Position numbers and translations under genes: made by a program. This document shows, piece after piece, positions 18,290-27,440 of a stretch of 55,618 nucleotides of DNA. How positions within the stretch are numbered: position 1 is the stretch's first letter; each line of letters starts with the position of its first letter. Source of the stretch: IDS-8 sp964424805. GTDB lineage: Bacteria > Pseudomonadota > Gammaproteobacteria > Steroidobacterales > Woeseiaceae. Under the pieces are notes generated by a model. The model was given only the letters and a program-made list of their open reading frames with translations, had not been told where the DNA came from and made no database searches. Location: positions 1 through 55,618 of the forward strand of contig CAYRKH010000016.1 of assembly GCA_964424805.1 (NCBI GenBank). Reading direction: 5' to 3'.

Positions 18290-21200
18290 GGGTCGGCTCG
18301 AGCAGGACCGGCGGGCGCGGAGCGCGGCGCTCGACGTCACGCGCTCCTTCATCGTGCAGGCACCCGCCGGCTCCGGCAAGACGGAGCTTTTGATCCAGCG
18401 CTATCTCGCGCTGCTCGCCACGGTGGACGAGCCGGAAGAAGTGATCGCCATCACCTTCACCCGGAAGGCGGCGCAGGAGATGCAGCTACGGGTCGCGGCC
18501 GCGCTCGCCCGGGCGGCTCGCGAGCCCGCCCCGGCCGAAAGCCATCACCGCACGACCTACGAGGCGGCCCGTCGGGTGCTCGAGCGCGATGCGCGGCTCG
18601 GCTGGCAGCTCGTGCAGTCGCCCCGCCGCCTTCGCATCCAGACGCTCGATGCCCTGAACGCGGGTATCGCGCGCGCGCTGCCGTTCAGCTCGGGACTGGG
18701 CGGCGCCGCCGCCGTGATGCCCGACGAGGAGCTCGAGCGGTTCTACGGGGAGGCGGCGGCGGCCACACTCGACTGGCTGCTGGCCGAGGGCAGTGAGGCC
18801 GCGGCCGTCGAAGCGCTGCTGCTGCACCTGGACAACAACAGCGGCGCGTTTATCGCGCACATCAAAGGCATGCTGGCGACGCGCGACCAATGGCTGCCGC
18901 TGGTCGGCGCGGGGCTCGCTCCGGACGCGGGCGATGAGGACGTGCGCCTCGCGCTGGAAGCGAACATTGCCGAGCTCGTGGAAGCGCACCTGCGAAAGCT
19001 GCGCGGCCTGTTCCCGGCGCCCCACGTGCCGAAGCTGCTGCGCCTCGCGCGCTATGCGGCCGGCAACGGTGCCGCCACGGGAAGCCGGTGGACGGATTTG
19101 CCCGCGGCCGAGGCCGGGCGCGCGGAGGACTGGCAGGCGCTGGCGGACCTGCTCCTGACGCGAGCCGGCTCCTTCCGCAAGGCCGTGAACGGCGGCATGG
19201 GGTTTCCGCCGGGCGACGACGGCGAGAAGCAGGAGATGCAGGAGCTGCTCGCGACGCTCGCGGCGCACGACGAGCTGGCGGCCGCCCTGCACAAGGTCCG
19301 CGGCCTGCCCCGGGCCCGCTACACCGATGCCCAGTGGTCGGTGCTGCTCGCGCTGTTTCGCGTGCTGCCGCTCGCCGTCGGCGAGCTTCGGCGGCTGTTC
19401 GCCGAGCAGGGCGTCACCGACTACATCGAGATGGCGCTGGCCGCCGACCGGGCGCTCGGCAGCGCCGACGAGCCGGGCGAGATTGCGCTGCTGCTCGATT
19501 ACGGCGTGCGCCACCTGCTGATCGACGAGATGCAGGACACGTCGATCGCGCAGTACCGCCTGCTCGAGAAACTGGTGGCGGGTTGGCAGCGGGGCGACGG
19601 CCGCACGCTGTTCTGCGTCGGCGACCCGATGCAGTCGATCTATCGCTTCCGCAACGCGGAGGTCGGGCAGTTCCTGCTGGCGCGCACGGCGGGGATCGGC
19701 GACGTCGAGCTGGAGTCGCTGGTGCTGACCCGTAACTTCCGTTCCTGCGAGGAGCTGGTGAACTGGTTCAACCGGGTGTTCGAGGACACGCTGCCGGCGG
19801 CCGACGACATCGCCGCGGGCGCCATAGCGTACTCGGCGTCGGTGGCGGCCGCCGGGCGCGCGCCCGGAACGTGCCGGGTGCACCCGCTGTTCGGGGCGGA
19901 CGCGGCGACCGAAGCCGGGCACGGCGCGGCGGTCGTCCGCGAGTGCCTCCGTGACAGCGCGACCGATGAAACGATTGCGGTGCTGGTGCGCAGCCGCACC
20001 CAGCTGCCGCTCCTGCTGCAGGAGCTGCGCGCGGCGAAGATCGACTACCAGGCCGTGGAGATCGACCGGCTCACGGACCTGCCGGAGATCATCGATTTGC
20101 TGGCGCTGACGCGTGCGCTGTGCCATCCCGGCGACCGCATCGCGTGGCTCGGGCTGCTCCGCGGGCCGTGGGTGGGCCTGACGTGGAATGACCTGCACAC
20201 GCTGGTCCGCAACGAGCGGCGGCGCACGGTCTGGGAGTTGCTGCACGACGAGGTGCGCACCGCCGCGTTATCGGCCGACGCGAATGCGCGCCTGGCACCG
20301 GTGGTGGCCGCGCTGGCGCCGTTCCTCGCCGGCCACGGTACGCGCTCGCTGCGCGAGACCGTCGAGCGCGCCTGGTACGCGCTGCGCGGGCCGCTGCTGC
20401 TCGCGTCAGGCTCGCAGGTCGACAACGTCTACCGGTACCTCGACGTGCTGGAACGCCTCGAGTCGGCCGGCACCCTGCCCGAGGTCGCGGAGCTCGAAGC
20501 GATGCTCGACGATGAGCGGGCGTCGACGGGCGGCAGCGGCGCGCGCGTGCAGGTCATGACGATGCACAAGGCGAAGGGCCTGGAGTTCGACCACGTCGTG
20601 CTGTACGGACTCGGGCGGCGCCCGCGCGGCAGCGCGAAGCCGGTGCTGAGCTGGCGGGCCATTCCGGGCCGCGCGGGTCATGACGGGCTGCTGATCAGCC
20701 CGATCGCGCCGCGCGCGGAGACCGACGGGGATCCGCTGCACGCGTGGATCGAGGCGGCCGCCCGCGACAAGGACCGGCTGGAGCAGGATCGCCTGCTGTA
20801 CGTCGCCTGCACCAGGGCGCGGCAATCGCTGCACCTCGTTGGACACGTGGGGGTGTCCGCCGACGGGGAGACGGTCAATGCGCCGCCGCGAACGGCGCTG
20901 CTTTCCGGTATCTGGAGCTCGCTGCGCGGCGAATACGAAGCGGCGTTCGCCGCCCGCGACGCGGCAGCCCCGGTGCCGCTTTCGCCGGCGACGGCCGATT
21001 TCCGCCAGCCGCGGCTGCGCCGGCTGCCGGACGGCTTGCGCTTGCCTCCGGCGCCGCCGGCGGCCGGATCCCGCGGCGACGACATTCGCCCGGACGACGA
21101 AACCCAGCAGGCCGTGCAGTACTACTGGGTCGGCACCATCACCCGGCATGCCGGCACCGTTGCCCACCGCTGGCTGCAGCGGCTGGCCGACGGGAGCGTG

Positions 21201-21641
21201 CCGGTAACGAACGCCGGCGACCTGCTGCCGGCGAGCCGCCGCTGGGCGGCGGACCTCGGGGTACCGTCCCCGGACGTGGACGCCGTGTGCGCGCGCGCGC
21301 AGGCGGCGGTGGCGCAGGTCGTTTCCGACGCGCGCGGCCGCTGGCTGCTGACCGGCGAGGGCCACGCGGAGCTGCCGGTCACGGGCCTGTGGAACGGCCG
21401 CATCGAGTCGATCGTCATCGACCGCGTGCGCATCGACGACGACGGCACGCACTGGATCGTCGATTACAAGACCAGCACGCACGAGGGCGGCGACCTCGCC
21501 GGGTTCCTGGCCCGGGAGCAGGCCCGCTACCGCCCGCAGCTCGCGAAGTATGCCGCCATCTACGGCGAGCTGACGGGCGCACCGGTAAGAGCGGCATTGT
21601 ATTTTCCGCTGCTGCAGGCGTTCGTGGAGGTTGTGCTGTAG
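18279..21641 (+). CDS. AddA-like UvrD/RecB-family helicase-nuclease
   Basis: 1120-residue superfamily 1 helicase with a C-terminal nuclease. Walker A is APAGSGKT (K34), motif Ia ITFTRKAAQEMQ, Walker B LLIDEMQDTSIAQ, motif III GDPMQSIYRFRNAE, motif IV TRNFRS, motif V VMTMHKAKGLEFDHVVLYG and motif VI LLYVACTRARQSLHL. The nuclease signature WIVDYKTSTHEGG...RPQLAKYAAIYGEL is near the C-terminus. It starts with GTG at 18279, inside the AddB-like gene. Together they look like the local equivalent of AddAB/RecBCD. The TAG stop coincides with a degenerate REP arm. Confidence 0.87.
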   Translation: MSPEGRLEQDRRARSAALDVTRSFIVQAPAGSGKTELLIQRYLALLATVDEPEEVIAITFTRKAAQEMQLRVAAALARAAREPAPAESHHRTTYEAARRVLERDARLGWQLVQSPRRLRIQTLDALNAGIARALPFSSGLGGAAAVMPDEELERFYGEAAAATLDWLLAEGSEAAAVEALLLHLDNNSGAFIAHIKGMLATRDQWLPLVGAGLAPDAGDEDVRLALEANIAELVEAHLRKLRGLFPAPHVPKLLRLARYAAGNGAATGSRWTDLPAAEAGRAEDWQALADLLLTRAGSFRKAVNGGMGFPPGDDGEKQEMQELLATLAAHDELAAALHKVRGLPRARYTDAQWSVLLALFRVLPLAVGELRRLFAEQGVTDYIEMALAADRALGSADEPGEIALLLDYGVRHLLIDEMQDTSIAQYRLLEKLVAGWQRGDGRTLFCVGDPMQSIYRFRNAEVGQFLLARTAGIGDVELESLVLTRNFRSCEELVNWFNRVFEDTLPAADDIAAGAIAYSASVAAAGRAPGTCRVHPLFGADAATEAGHGAAVVRECLRDSATDETIAVLVRSRTQLPLLLQELRAAKIDYQAVEIDRLTDLPEIIDLLALTRALCHPGDRIAWLGLLRGPWVGLTWNDLHTLVRNERRRTVWELLHDEVRTAALSADANARLAPVVAALAPFLAGHGTRSLRETVERAWYALRGPLLLASGSQVDNVYRYLDVLERLESAGTLPEVAELEAMLDDERASTGGSGARVQVMTMHKAKGLEFDHVVLYGLGRRPRGSAKPVLSWRAIPGRAGHDGLLISPIAPRAETDGDPLHAWIEAAARDKDRLEQDRLLYVACTRARQSLHLVGHVGVSADGETVNAPPRTALLSGIWSSLRGEYEAAFAARDAAAPVPLSPATADFRQPRLRRLPDGLRLPPAPPAAGSRGDDIRPDDETQQAVQYYWVGTITRHAGTVAHRWLQRLADGSVPVTNAGDLLPASRRWAADLGVPSPDVDAVCARAQAAVAQVVSDARGRWLLTGEGHAELPVTGLWNGRIESIVIDRVRIDDDGTHWIVDYKTSTHEGGDLAGFLAREQARYRPQLAKYAAIYGELTGAPVRAALYFPLLQAFVEVVL

Positions 21642-21699
21642 GCGGGTATGGGGGCTCGGCCGGGCGGTGGTGGCATCGCGCGCCGTGCGCGCTCCTACA
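21638..21699. repeat. REP/REPIN-like palindromic element, copy 2 (one arm degenerate)
   Basis: The right arm GCATCGCGCGCCGTGCGCGCTCCTAC-type (21673-21698) is well preserved. The left arm survives only as GTAGGCGGGT at 21638-21647. It lies between the convergent AddA-like and gspN genes. The AddA-like stop TAG at 21639-21641 falls in the GTAGG of the degenerate arm. Confidence 0.75.
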
Positions 21700-21702
21700 G
21701 GG

Positions 21703-22440
21703 TTAAAGCTGGCCTTCGAAGCGGAAGGTGCGCATGCCGTCCGCGTCCGCGGACCCGAGGTAGCGGAGCTGTTGCGCGAGGGCCGTGGGCGCCGTGGGGG
21801 TGGCCCGGACGCGGCCGGAAACGATATACGCGCCGCCGGCGCGCAGCTCCAGCGTGCCGGAGAGATCGAGCACGCCCGAGACGTCTTCGAAGCGGCCGGT
21901 GACCACCTCGTCGGCGGTCTCGAACTGGGCGCCGTAGTCGCCGAGCGGCGCGGACGAGAGCGGCGGGACGACCACGCCGCGCACCTCGGCCGTGCCCGCG
22001 GCACGCACCGGCCAGCCGTCGTCCAAAACCAGCGTGCCGAGCTGCAGGTCGAGCACGCCTTCAATGCCGGCGAGCGCGGCGTTATCGGCGAGCGCCGCGA
22101 GGGGCAGGCCCGCGCGCAGGTCCGCGAGGTGCACCGCGCCTGCGGGCGAGATCGCCACCTTGCTTTCCAGCAAGCCGCCGGCGGGCTCGGCCGAGACGGC
22201 GTAGCCTATTTTTCCGCTCAGCAGGGCCGCCGGGCGAAAGCGCCAGCGCAGGTCGCCGGCATAGAAGCCGCCGAAAGTCCCTTCCGCCGCGGAGCCGCTC
22301 CACACCGTGCCGGACAGGCCGGACAGGCGCACCGTCTCGGGCGCGAACCAGTCGTAGGCGACCCGGGCAGGGAACAGCAGCACCAGCCCCGCCAGGAACA
22401 CCGCGGCGCCGGTCACGGCCAGTCGGGTCCACCTCTGCAT
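21703..22440 (-). CDS. gspN: Type II secretion system protein N
   Basis: 245-residue inner-membrane protein with one N-terminal membrane segment (about 7-26) and a periplasmic beta-rich domain. LSGTVWSGSAAEGTFGGFYAGDLRWRFRPAALLSGKIGY is the recognisable GspN block. It is the last gene of the gsp operon and overlaps gspM (TGATG). It probably helps assemble the inner-membrane platform with GspC/L/M. Confidence 0.85.
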   Translation of the reverse strand: MQRWTRLAVTGAAVFLAGLVLLFPARVAYDWFAPETVRLSGLSGTVWSGSAAEGTFGGFYAGDLRWRFRPAALLSGKIGYAVSAEPAGGLLESKVAISPAGAVHLADLRAGLPLAALADNAALAGIEGVLDLQLGTLVLDDGWPVRAAGTAEVRGVVVPPLSSAPLGDYGAQFETADEVVTGRFEDVSGVLDLSGTLELRAGGAYIVSGRVRATPTAPTALAQQLRYLGSADADGMRTFRFEGQL

Positions 22441-22922
22441 CAGCGTTCGAGGATCAGCGTCGCGTTCACGCGGCCCGCATCGTCCCTTGCCGTGGCCGAG
22501 AAGCTGCCGGACTGCACCTGCAGCCCGTACTCGTCCCCGAGGTCGCCCAGCCACAGCACGAGATCGTCGAACGCGACGTTTTCGAACTCCAGCCGGATGC
22601 CGTTGCCGGGGGTGGGGGAGCTGCGCTGCAGCGAGTTGTACAGGCCGCGGCTGCGCAGCGTGTTGTCGACGATGACCACCAGCGACTGGTTGAGACCCGC
22701 GGGCGCGGCGCCCGCGGGTCCCGCCGCCGGCAGGTCGCCCTGCAGCGCCCTCAGGTCCGCCAGCGCGCCCTGCCAGGTTTCGATGCTGCCGGCCGCGCTT
22801 GCCTGGCCCCGATCCAGCGGCAGCCAGAGGGCCAGGTAGAAGACGGCAACGACCAGCACCACGCCCGCGGCGGCGACAAACAGCCGTTCGCGGGCCTCGA
22901 GCGATTCGAACCAGTCCCTCAC
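22440..22922 (-). CDS. gspM: Type II secretion system protein M
   Basis: 160-residue bitopic protein: short cytoplasmic N-terminus (VRDWFESLEARERL), membrane segment about 15-33, periplasmic part ending in a ferredoxin-like fold (GIRLEFENVAFDDLVLWLGDLGDEYGLQVQSGSFSATARDDAGRVNATLILER). The start is GTG 22922, overlapping the gspL TGA. It partners GspL in the inner-membrane platform. The overlap chain and motif order support the call although the family is poorly conserved. Confidence 0.87.
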   Translation of the reverse strand: MRDWFESLEARERLFVAAAGVVLVVAVFYLALWLPLDRGQASAAGSIETWQGALADLRALQGDLPAAGPAGAAPAGLNQSLVVIVDNTLRSRGLYNSLQRSSPTPGNGIRLEFENVAFDDLVLWLGDLGDEYGLQVQSGSFSATARDDAGRVNATLILER

Positions 22923-24184
22923 CGGCCGCTCTCCCGGACCTGGATCTGGCTGCTGACGCGATCGCCCTGCTGGTTGGTCCCCTGGATCGAGGCGGCGAAC
23001 CTTCCGCTTTCGCGAATCGCTTTCTGGATGTTGTCGAGCGTGGCGACGTCGGGTGCCGACACGCGCATATCCACCACGCCGCTGCGGTAGCTGAGCGCCT
23101 CGAGTTTCGCTTCCTCGTTGGCGCGCAGCGCGCGGCCGACCTGTTCCAGCGACTCGAGGAAGACCTGCGGCGCCTCGCCGCTGCCCCTGCGCGCCCGCAG
23201 GGAGGAGAGGAGCGCGGCCGGGTCCTGGCTCTGCACGTTGGCGGCGCCGGGCACGACGGCGCGGTACTCGGCAACGAACTGTTCGCGCAGCGCCGCTTCG
23301 CGGCGGTCGAGCACGTACAGGTCCGCCGCCTTCGCCAGCACGCCGACGCCGACCAGCGCCAGGAGCAGCACGGCCACCGCTCTCCAGCGCCGGAAGAGTC
23401 CCGCGTACTCGGTCTTGTCGGCGTAATCGCCCTGCAGCAGGTTGATGCCGGCGCCGCTTGCCACGGTGACTGCCAGCCGCGGCATCACGCCGTCCGGCAG
23501 CAGGTTGATGTCGAGGCTCTCGAGCTCCTGGCGCATCGCGATCCAATCGTGGCGGTAGCGCTCGTCGTCGCCGGGCTTGCAGTACACGATCGCATGCCGC
23601 GGCAGCGTCGCCCCGACGCCGTCGTCCTCGTCGTCCTGGTCCAGCGCGCCGATGGCCGCGAGCGCCTCGGCCGGACTCACGCCCTGCATCACGAGCTCGA
23701 CGTCCGCGCCGTCGTTGATCATGATCTCGTGTTCCCCGATCAGCAGGCTGATGGTGCCGGGGAGGCGCGCGAGGCCGTGATTCTCCGGAACGATGGCGGC
23801 GGGCCGCAGGCCGGCCTCCGCAACCCGGTCGCGCCATTCGTCCAGCGTGCTGCGGCTGACGACCGCCACGGGAATGCGGCCGCTCTCGCGCCGCGCGCCG
23901 GCGGCGAAGTGCAGCTTGTCGACGTCCTCGGCGAGGAATTCCTCGAGCGCGTAGGGCAGGGCGGCCTGCAGGCGCGCCCCGCCTTTGACCGGCACATCGG
24001 CGCCGGTCGTGAGGACCTCGGCGCCCGGGGCGAGCACGATCACCTTGCGCTCGCGGACGTCCGCTGCCGCGTCGGCCAGCGGGCCGGTAACGGGCGAGCC
24101 GAGGCGCGTGCCGGCAGAGTCGACCACCATCCAGGTCGCCGGTGCGTCGCTCTCGGCCGGTATCCGGATGACCAGGATTTCCAC
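22919..24184 (-). CDS. gspL: Type II secretion system protein L
   Basis: 421-residue GspL: cytoplasmic actin-like domain (about 1-260, with ALPYALEEFLAEDVDKLHFA and a DINLLPDG segment), one membrane helix near 270-290 (AVAVLLLALVGVGVLAKAADL) and a periplasmic ferredoxin-like domain at the end. It links the GspE ATPase to the platform. The start is GTG at 24184, sharing one base with the gspK TAG. DQDDEDDGVG is an acidic loop in the cytoplasmic part. Confidence 0.9.
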   Translation of the reverse strand: MEILVIRIPAESDAPATWMVVDSAGTRLGSPVTGPLADAAADVRERKVIVLAPGAEVLTTGADVPVKGGARLQAALPYALEEFLAEDVDKLHFAAGARRESGRIPVAVVSRSTLDEWRDRVAEAGLRPAAIVPENHGLARLPGTISLLIGEHEIMINDGADVELVMQGVSPAEALAAIGALDQDDEDDGVGATLPRHAIVYCKPGDDERYRHDWIAMRQELESLDINLLPDGVMPRLAVTVASGAGINLLQGDYADKTEYAGLFRRWRAVAVLLLALVGVGVLAKAADLYVLDRREAALREQFVAEYRAVVPGAANVQSQDPAALLSSLRARRGSGEAPQVFLESLEQVGRALRANEEAKLEALSYRSGVVDMRVSAPDVATLDNIQKAIRESGRFAASIQGTNQQGDRVSSQIQVRESGR

Positions 24185-25116
24185 TACACCGTTCCGAAGC
24201 TGCGCAGGATGGGAGTCACGCTGCCCTGCGGGCTGCGCTGCAGCAAGCTGTAGAGGGTTACCCGCACGTTGCTGATCTCCACCACGACCTGGAGCTGGAA
24301 GTAATTCGTCGTCTCACCGAGGCTGTTTACCACATCCGGGCCCACGAGGGATGAGAACGCCGTCTGGACATCGGCGAATCCGTTCTCGGCGCGCTCCGCC
24401 AGCAGGGACTGGACGTCGCTCGCGGTGAGGCCCTCGTCCAGCGACTGCAGCACCGCCGCGGTCGCCGTATTGGCGTTCACGGTAGTGCGCCCCGGCAGCG
24501 CCGTGATGTGGGGCTCGAGCACGCGGAACATTTCCCGGGTCATGCCCTCGACCGCGGCGAGCTCGCTTACGCTGGTGAGCATGCGATCCGCCGTGCGGTA
24601 GGGCGGCATCGCCGCGGTGTAAATGGCGTCCTCGGCGCCGTCCGGGAACTGCGGCTCCTGGTCGGCGTCCAGCCAGTCCGCCGTGACGCCCGCGAGCTTC
24701 GGGTCGAGTTCGAGCACCGCCAGCAGCCGCCGGAACTGCTCGAGCGCGGCGGGCTGCACCACGCCGCGCTCGTCGACGAGGTTGTTGACGTTGAAGCGGC
24801 CCTGCAGGTCGACGATGCGGCCGGACACTTCGCCGCCCTCGATCGGCAGCCCGGGGAGTTCCTGCGCCCAGATCTCGCCAAGGTGATCCGTCTGCGTGTC
24901 CTGGAGGTCCTGGTGCAGGATGCCGATGACCCAGCTCTCCGCGCCCAGCGCGACCTGCATCGCCTGGTCGCGGTAGAGCATCACCGTCGTGCGCCGCACG
25001 TCGAGCGAGTTGTCCCAGGCGAGATCGGTCGCGACCATCGCGGCAAGCGCGCTGATCAGCATCGCGGTGATCAGGGCGACGCCGCGGTTGGAGGCGCGTG
25101 GGCCGCGGATGTTCAA
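24184..25116 (-). CDS. gspK: Type II secretion system minor pseudopilin K
   Basis: 310-residue minor pseudopilin capping the pseudopilus tip. The leader is NRGVALITAMLISALAAMVATDLAWD, with G|VALIT as prepilin-peptidase site; GspK characteristically lacks the Glu5. The large globular insert (GRFNVNNLVDERGVVQPAALEQFRRLL, DWLDADQEPQFPDGAEDAIY, TVNANTATAAVL) is intact. The start TTG at 25116 overlaps the gspJ stop (TTGA); this fits the short basic leader better than the 43-residue upstream extension. Confidence 0.9.
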   Translation of the reverse strand: MNIRGPRASNRGVALITAMLISALAAMVATDLAWDNSLDVRRTTVMLYRDQAMQVALGAESWVIGILHQDLQDTQTDHLGEIWAQELPGLPIEGGEVSGRIVDLQGRFNVNNLVDERGVVQPAALEQFRRLLAVLELDPKLAGVTADWLDADQEPQFPDGAEDAIYTAAMPPYRTADRMLTSVSELAAVEGMTREMFRVLEPHITALPGRTTVNANTATAAVLQSLDEGLTASDVQSLLAERAENGFADVQTAFSSLVGPDVVNSLGETTNYFQLQVVVEISNVRVTLYSLLQRSPQGSVTPILRSFGTV

Positions 25117-25733
25117 GGCGCCACCTCCAGCAGGCGCGTGATCGTGCCTTCCTGCTCGGTCGTCAGCACGACCTCCACGGCGCGCGGGCGCACGTGCGGG
25201 CCGAGCGCCCCGGCCTGCTCGCGGGGCGGCCACTGGTCCGTCCACTCGCCGTTATCCTGCATGAAGCGGAAAGCGATGCTTTCGACGCCGTCCAGCAGCA
25301 GGCGTGCCGACGGCTGGTTGTCCAGCGTGCGGTCCAGCACGTTCCACTGAAAGCGCATCAGCTCGCCTTCCTGCAGGCGCCAGGCGACGCGCTGGAGCGT
25401 GCCGCGCGGCAGGCCGGCGGGATTGCTCCAACCGCCGTGCGTCAGCTGCACGGCGAACTCGGACGTGAAGTCGGTCACGAGGGCCGGTGCGATCACGTCG
25501 CCGAGCTGCTCGCGCACCGGCCGCGGCGCAAGCTGCTGGAAGTCCAGGGCCAGGAAACGCATTGTGCGCTGCAGCGCGTCGAGCCGGTCGGCGCGCTCGG
25601 TCAGGAACTCGGCGCTCGCGAGCGTGCGCCCGAGCGTGCCGTAGGCGAAAGCCGCGAGGACCGCGAAGATGGCAACGGCTACCAGCAGCTCGATGAGCGT
25701 GAACCCGCGGCCGCGTTTCACCGCCTGGCTCAT
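25113..25733 (-). CDS. gspJ: Type II secretion system minor pseudopilin J
   Basis: 206-residue minor pseudopilin. Leader KRGRGFTLIELLVAVAIFAVLAAFAYGTL, cleavage after RG, conserved Glu5 present. The globular part contains FLALDFQQLAPRPVRE and RVAWRLQEGELMRFQWNVLDR, typical of GspJ. It overlaps gspI by four bases. With GspI and GspK it should form the pseudopilus tip complex. Confidence 0.9.
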   Translation of the reverse strand: MSQAVKRGRGFTLIELLVAVAIFAVLAAFAYGTLGRTLASAEFLTERADRLDALQRTMRFLALDFQQLAPRPVREQLGDVIAPALVTDFTSEFAVQLTHGGWSNPAGLPRGTLQRVAWRLQEGELMRFQWNVLDRTLDNQPSARLLLDGVESIAFRFMQDNGEWTDQWPPREQAGALGPHVRPRAVEVVLTTEQEGTITRLLEVAP

Positions 25734-26236
25734 CGCCGGACTCCGGGTTCGTTTGCCGGCCCCTCGCCGGGATCGTCAGGCGCGGGGGGCTGTTCCCCCG
25801 GTGCAGGACCGGCGATGAAACCGGCGCCGGCCCAGGCGAGATTGGCCTGGCCCGGGATACCCGGTTCGCCGATGAAACCGGTGACGGTCCGGATGACGTC
25901 GTCCGATCCGGCGAGCGACACTTCCACGTCGACACGGAACAGGTTCTCGACGCCGGTTTCGGAGATCGTGGCGTTCCAGGTCCATTCGCGGCCGGCGTAT
26001 TCGAGCTGGTCGGAGTCTTCGCTGACCTCGGGCACGACGTTGGCGAGCCGCAGCTCGGCGATACGGTTCTGCGCGATCCAGCTTGCGTAGGTGCGCTGCT
26101 CCATTGCCGTCGCCGATTCGACCATCTGGCTGATCGCGGCCGCCACGGCGCCGAGCGCCAGCGCGGCGATCGCGAGCGCCACCATGACCTCGATCAGCGT
26201 GAAACCGCGCTCGCGGTCAGGGTGCCCGCTGCTCAT
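25730..26236 (-). CDS. gspI: Type II secretion system minor pseudopilin I
   Basis: 168-residue minor pseudopilin. Leader DRERGFTLIEVMVALAIAALALGAVAAAI with Glu5, then YASWIAQNRIAELRL, which is diagnostic of GspI. About 25 residues at the C-terminus (GPAPGEQPPAPDDPGEGPANEPGVRR) form a Pro/Gly/Glu-rich tail not expected in compact GspI proteins. The 5' end overlaps gspH by 20 bases. Confidence 0.9.
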   Translation of the reverse strand: MSSGHPDRERGFTLIEVMVALAIAALALGAVAAAISQMVESATAMEQRTYASWIAQNRIAELRLANVVPEVSEDSDQLEYAGREWTWNATISETGVENLFRVDVEVSLAGSDDVIRTVTGFIGEPGIPGQANLAWAGAGFIAGPAPGEQPPAPDDPGEGPANEPGVRR

Positions 26237-26831
26237 CCGTCAGGACCTCGAGTTCACCGGCATCGTTCGTGGCCAGCGCGACCTCGGCGCCGTCAGGCTG
26301 GCGCACGATGACCAGGTTGAAGGGCGTGACATCGCCGCTCGACAGGATCAGCACGTGCGGCGCGTAGTCGTCCCTGTCGCGCCTGTCGTTCCTCGTCCTG
26401 TCGTTCCTTCCGTCATCATCTTCCTCGTCGTCGCGCTCGCCGTCGCCGATGTCGGCCGCCTGCGCCCGGAGCTCGACCGGCCGGTCCTCCAGGAACAGCT
26501 CGAGCGCCAGCCCTTCCTCGAGCTGGCGCGGTCGCAGCAGCTCGTCGTTGGCGATCTCGAACCATTCGCGGCTGAGCGGGTCGTGCTCGACGAAGCGGTA
26601 GCCGCGCTGCAGGAACTCCAGGCCGAAATCGCGGCCCTGCATCAGCGCCTCGTCTTCCGCCAGCTCGATCAGCGCTTCCAGGCGCCGGGCTTCCTGCGCC
26701 AGCACGCGCTCGGGGCCGCCGAGCAGCCCCGTCGAAAGCACGACGACGGCGCTGACGACGACGATGATGACGATGACGACGAGCAGCTCGATGAGAGTGA
26801 ATCCGCTCCTGCGATGACGGGCGGGATGCAT
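26217..26831 (-). CDS. gspH: Type II secretion system minor pseudopilin H with charged insert
   Basis: 204-residue pseudopilin. Leader RRSGFTLIELLVVIVIIVVVSAVVVLSTG, then RRLEALIELAEDEALMQGRDFGLEF and YRFVEHDPLSREWFEI, all typical of GspH. Residues about 127-156 form a low-complexity Asp/Arg-rich stretch (GDGERDDEEDDDGRNDRTRN...) from imperfectly repeated codons. The family fold resumes afterwards (HVLILSSGDVTPFNLVI). The start ATG at 26831 is chosen because it gives a short leader. Confidence 0.9.
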   Translation of the reverse strand: MHPARHRRSGFTLIELLVVIVIIVVVSAVVVLSTGLLGGPERVLAQEARRLEALIELAEDEALMQGRDFGLEFLQRGYRFVEHDPLSREWFEIANDELLRPRQLEEGLALELFLEDRPVELRAQAADIGDGERDDEEDDDGRNDRTRNDRRDRDDYAPHVLILSSGDVTPFNLVIVRQPDGAEVALATNDAGELEVLTDEQRAP

Positions 26832-26856
26832 CGCACAGGCTCCGGGCCCCCGGTCC

Positions 26857-27297
26857 CTAGTCCAGGTTCCAGTTGCCGATGTCGGCATCCAGGCCCTCGC
26901 CGCCGGGGCGCCCGTCGCGGCCGAGCGTGTAGACGTCGATCTCACCGTGGTTGCCGGGATTCAGGTACAGGTAGTCGTTGCCCCAGGGATCCTTGGGAAG
27001 GCGGTCGAGGTAGCCGCCGGGTTTCCAGTTCCGCAGGTTCGGGTCGGCGGGCTTGTTGACCAGCGCTTCGAGGCCCTGCTCGGTCGTCGGGTACGAATAG
27101 GTGTCGAGGCGGTACATCTTCAGCGCGTTTTCGATGCCGCGCAGGTCGCCCTGCACGCGGGTGACCTGCGCCTGGTCGATCCGGCCGATGACGTTGGGTG
27201 CGACAATCGCGGCGAGGATGCCGAGGATGATCACGACCACCATGATCTCGATGAGCGTGAAGCCGCGGCTGCGCTTCACTGTGCTGGGTTTATGCAA
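26857..27297 (-). CDS. gspG: Type II secretion system major pseudopilin G
   Basis: 146-residue major pseudopilin. Leader KRSRGFTLIEIMVVVIILGILAAIVAPNVIGR, the YPTTEQGLEALV block and the Ca-binding C-terminal loop DPWGNDYLYLNPGNHGEIDVYTLGRDGRPGGEGLDADIGNW are all present. The start is TTG at 27297, seven bases after GGAGG; an upstream ATG at 27399 would give an unlikely long leader. It is the first gene of the G-H-I-J-K-L-M-N operon. gspC, D, E and F are not in the window. Confidence 0.94.
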   Translation of the reverse strand: MHKPSTVKRSRGFTLIEIMVVVIILGILAAIVAPNVIGRIDQAQVTRVQGDLRGIENALKMYRLDTYSYPTTEQGLEALVNKPADPNLRNWKPGGYLDRLPKDPWGNDYLYLNPGNHGEIDVYTLGRDGRPGGEGLDADIGNWNLD

Positions 27298-27385
27298 CTT
27301 GTTCCTCCGGAACGGAGCGGAGCGGGCGGACCGGTATGTCCGGTTTCGTTGACTCGTGTCCCCGGTCCCCTGACTATTCGGGCTC

Positions 27386-27391
27386 ATTATA
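27386..27391 (-). promoter_or_regulatory. Candidate -10 element of the gsp operon promoter
   Basis: TATAAT on the minus strand, about 89 bases before the gspG TTG, in the 143-base gap shared with the divergent rhombosortase gene. No convincing -35 hexamer is seen upstream, so an activator may be needed. Confidence 0.4.
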
Positions 27392-27440
27392 TCAAACATG
27401 GGGTTACGCGAATTCTATCGCGGGCCGTACAGCAGGGCTA

